A stretch of DNA of 15,689 bases from TMED69 sp964642505 (GTDB taxonomy: Bacteria; Pseudomonadota; Gammaproteobacteria; Ga0077536): assembly GCA_964642505.1 (NCBI GenBank), contig CAZXQY010000061.1:1-15689 (forward strand), read 5' to 3'. The notes beneath the pieces are model-generated. The model did no database searches. It was not told the origin of the DNA and saw only the letters and a list, made by a program, of their open reading frames with translations. Below, one piece after another: positions 13,825 through 15,689 of the stretch. Numbering within the stretch: the stretch's first letter is position 1; each line of letters starts with the position of its first letter. The position numbers and the translations under genes were made by a program.

Positions 13825-15689
13825 TTACGAATATATTGGGTTTATTTTATCTGAGTTAATTTTATACCTATCGATTACATCTAAAACTATCTCTCTGGAC
13901 AGGATACCGTCATCCGCCAATGCTTTCACAGCAGTTAAGACTATAAAAGATTTATCTACTTCAAAATGGTTTCTTAGTCGCTGTCTGGTGTCTGAGCGTC
14001 CGTACCCGTCCGTTCCTAGCACTCGGTAGGTTGACGGAACAAACTCCCTTATTTGATCAGCGTAGGCTTTTATATAGTCGGTAGCGGCTATACAGGGACC
14101 TCCATGATTTTCTAGAGTTTTTGTAACGAAGCTTTTCTGCGGAGGACTAGAGGGATTTAGTGTATTCCATCGATTACAATCAAGTCCGTCTTTACGCAGT
14201 TCGTTAAAGCTAGTCACACTCCAAACGTTCGAGGGGATGTCATATACTTCTCTAAGGATTTCGCTAGCACCAATCACTTCTCTTAATATTGCTCCACTTC
14301 CCATAAGCTGGATTTTTGCATTTTCGTGCTTCTCGAAGAGATACATTCCTTTGATAATATTCTCTTCTTGTCCATCAGGGGAGGGTGGATGAGTATAGTT
14401 TTCGTTCATAACTGTGATATAGAAGAAAATATTCTCTTGATGTTCATACATCCGTTTAAGTCCATGGTGGATGATTATTGCCAATTCATATCCAAAGGCT
14501 GGGTCGTAGCTCAAGCAATTTGGTATGGTAGCGGCGACTAGGTGGCTATGACCGTCTTGGTGCTGTAATCCTTCTCCAGCCAAAGTCGTTCTACCGGCAG
14601 TTCCGCCGAGTAAAAAGCCTCTTGCCTGCATGTCGCCGGCGGCCCAGGCAAGATCTCCCACACGTTGAAAGCCAAACATCGAGTAGAAAATATAAAATGG
14701 AATCATTGGTAAATTATGGCTGGAATAAGACGTAGCCGCCGCTATCCAAGAGCACATCGCTCCCGCCTCATTTATTCCTTCTTCTAGAATTTGGCCTTTT
14801 ATATCTTCTCTGTAGTACATAAGTTCGTCGTGATCGACCGGTTCATATAGTTGGCCCACTGCAGAATAGATACCGAGTTGTCGGAACATACCTTCCATCC
14901 CAAACGTTCTGGCTTCGTCTGGCACGATAGGAACTATTCTTGAGCCAATGCTAGTGTCCTTGGTCAGAGCATTTAATAGTCTTACAAATGCCATTGTAGT
15001 GGATAATTCCCTCTCTCCAGAACCTTTTAATACGCTATCAAAGATCGATATTTCAGGGATTTTCACCCTTTCAGATGTAGTTCTTCTCTTAGGTAGGAAT
15101 CCACCCAGCGCTTTTGTTCTTTCTTTCAAATAGACCATTTCGGGACTGTCGTCCGGCGGTCTGTAGAATGGTGCTTCCGCGATGTCAGTATCAGATATTG
15201 GTATATTAAATCGATCTCGAAAAGATTTAAGCGCTTCTTCCCCCATCTTTTTCTGTTGATGGGTAATATTCTTACCTTCACCAGCCTCACCCATCCCGTA
15301 TCCTTTTACTGTTTTGCACAAGATAACGGTTGGTTGACCCTGGTGTTTCACGGCGTTGGCATAGGCGGCATACACCTTATGAGGGTCGTGTCCTCCCCGG
15401 TTTAGACGCCAGATGTCCTCATCACTCATGTTGGCGACGAGTGCCTTGAGCTCAGGATCCTTGCCAAAAAAATGTTCTCTTACAAAAGCCCCGTCATTTG
15501 CTTTATATGCCTGATATTCTCCGTCAACGGCAGCCTCCATTCTTTCGACAAGTTTCCCATTTTTATCTTTCGCTAAGAGGGGGTCCCAGGCAGAACCCCA
15601 GATCACTTTAATCACATTCCAGCCAGCCCCTCTGAAGTCGGACTCCAGTTCTTGAATTATTTTACCGTTCCCCCGTACTGGGCCATCTA
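13825..15689 (-). CDS. aceE: Pyruvate dehydrogenase E1 component, C-terminal part (runs off right edge)
   Basis: Thiamine-diphosphate enzyme that decarboxylates pyruvate and acetylates the E2 lipoyl group. About 620 of the usual ~890 residues lie in the window. The frame is open up to the right edge: it begins DGPVRGNGKIIQELE, the same as E. coli AceE around its GNGKI segment, so the GTG (Val) at 15613-15615 is internal and not a start. Recognisable segments are TVKGYGMGEAGEGKNITHQ with the loop His (His407 region in E. coli), PDEARTFGMEG, GQILEEGINEAGA with the catalytic Glu, YYSMFGFQR-like YSMFGFQRVGD, GLQHQDGHSH, and VLGTDGYGRSDTR near the C-terminus. This is the homodimeric E1 typical of gammaproteobacteria, not the alpha/beta form. 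aceF follows 13 bases downstream. An upstream regulator such as pdhR would lie beyond the window. Confidence 0.97.
   Translation of the reverse strand, partial: DGPVRGNGKIIQELESDFRGAGWNVIKVIWGSAWDPLLAKDKNGKLVERMEAAVDGEYQAYKANDGAFVREHFFGKDPELKALVANMSDEDIWRLNRGGHDPHKVYAAYANAVKHQGQPTVILCKTVKGYGMGEAGEGKNITHQQKKMGEEALKSFRDRFNIPISDTDIAEAPFYRPPDDSPEMVYLKERTKALGGFLPKRRTTSERVKIPEISIFDSVLKGSGERELSTTMAFVRLLNALTKDTSIGSRIVPIVPDEARTFGMEGMFRQLGIYSAVGQLYEPVDHDELMYYREDIKGQILEEGINEAGAMCSWIAAATSYSSHNLPMIPFYIFYSMFGFQRVGDLAWAAGDMQARGFLLGGTAGRTTLAGEGLQHQDGHSHLVAATIPNCLSYDPAFGYELAIIIHHGLKRMYEHQENIFFYITVMNENYTHPPSPDGQEENIIKGMYLFEKHENAKIQLMGSGAILREVIGASEILREVYDIPSNVWSVTSFNELRKDGLDCNRWNTLNPSSPPQKSFVTKTLENHGGPCIAATDYIKAYADQIREFVPSTYRVLGTDGYGRSDTRQRLRNHFEVDKSFIVLTAVKALADDGILSREIVLDVIDRYKINSDKINPIYS

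Noticed and set aside
15613..15615. GTG as the start of a 596-residue pyruvate dehydrogenase protein
   Set aside because: The frame continues upstream to the window edge with AceE-like sequence (DGPVRGNGKIIQELE), so this is an internal Val.

Overview
The window is a dense stretch of bacterial chromosome with twelve protein-coding genes, two of them cut by the window edges, and very short spacers. It looks like a Gram-negative gammaproteobacterium, probably uncultured and known from a metagenome assembly. The homodimeric-type AceE, the multi-lipoyl AceF, the GdhA-type glutamate dehydrogenase and the CGFS glutaredoxin all resemble gammaproteobacterial versions, but the lineage is an inference. 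A run of ten N bases (12132-12141) marks an assembly gap. No rRNA, tRNA, CRISPR array, insertion sequence or phage gene is visible.

Layout. Positions 1-4675 are on the minus strand: glutamate dehydrogenase (gdhA, C-terminal half off the left edge), argininosuccinate synthase (argG), a Nudix hydrolase, and a single-subunit molybdopterin oxidoreductase. A divergent intergenic region of about 65 bases follows, and then a secreted PQQ-dependent sugar-dehydrogenase-type beta-propeller on the plus strand (4741-5892). Its end nearly touches a convergent alpha/beta hydrolase with an Asp-type nucleophile (5902-6738, minus).

From a second divergent spacer, six plus-strand genes follow in close order (6824-12199): thiolase, a secreted DUF1329 protein, an SDR whose catalytic Tyr is Phe, a cupin, a glutathione S-transferase-like protein, and a three-domain protein (monothiol glutaredoxin, IscA-like domain without cysteines, rhodanese). 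Finally aceF and aceE of the pyruvate dehydrogenase complex lie on the minus strand, with aceE running off the right edge.

How they work together. gdhA and argG handle ammonium and arginine nitrogen; aceEF feeds acetyl-CoA into central metabolism. The thiolase-DUF1329-SDR-cupin-GST run looks like an accessory catabolic cluster: thiolytic cleavage of a beta-ketoacyl-CoA, a dehydrogenase-like protein, a possible ring-cleaving cupin, and an envelope protein of the kind found with hydrophobic-substrate uptake systems. The substrate cannot be read from sequence. This cluster and the Grx/IscA-like/rhodanese fusion are the most interesting parts. Downstream of the N run the rhodanese C-terminus reads perfectly in a different frame, so the gap is mis-sized and the gene is probably intact.
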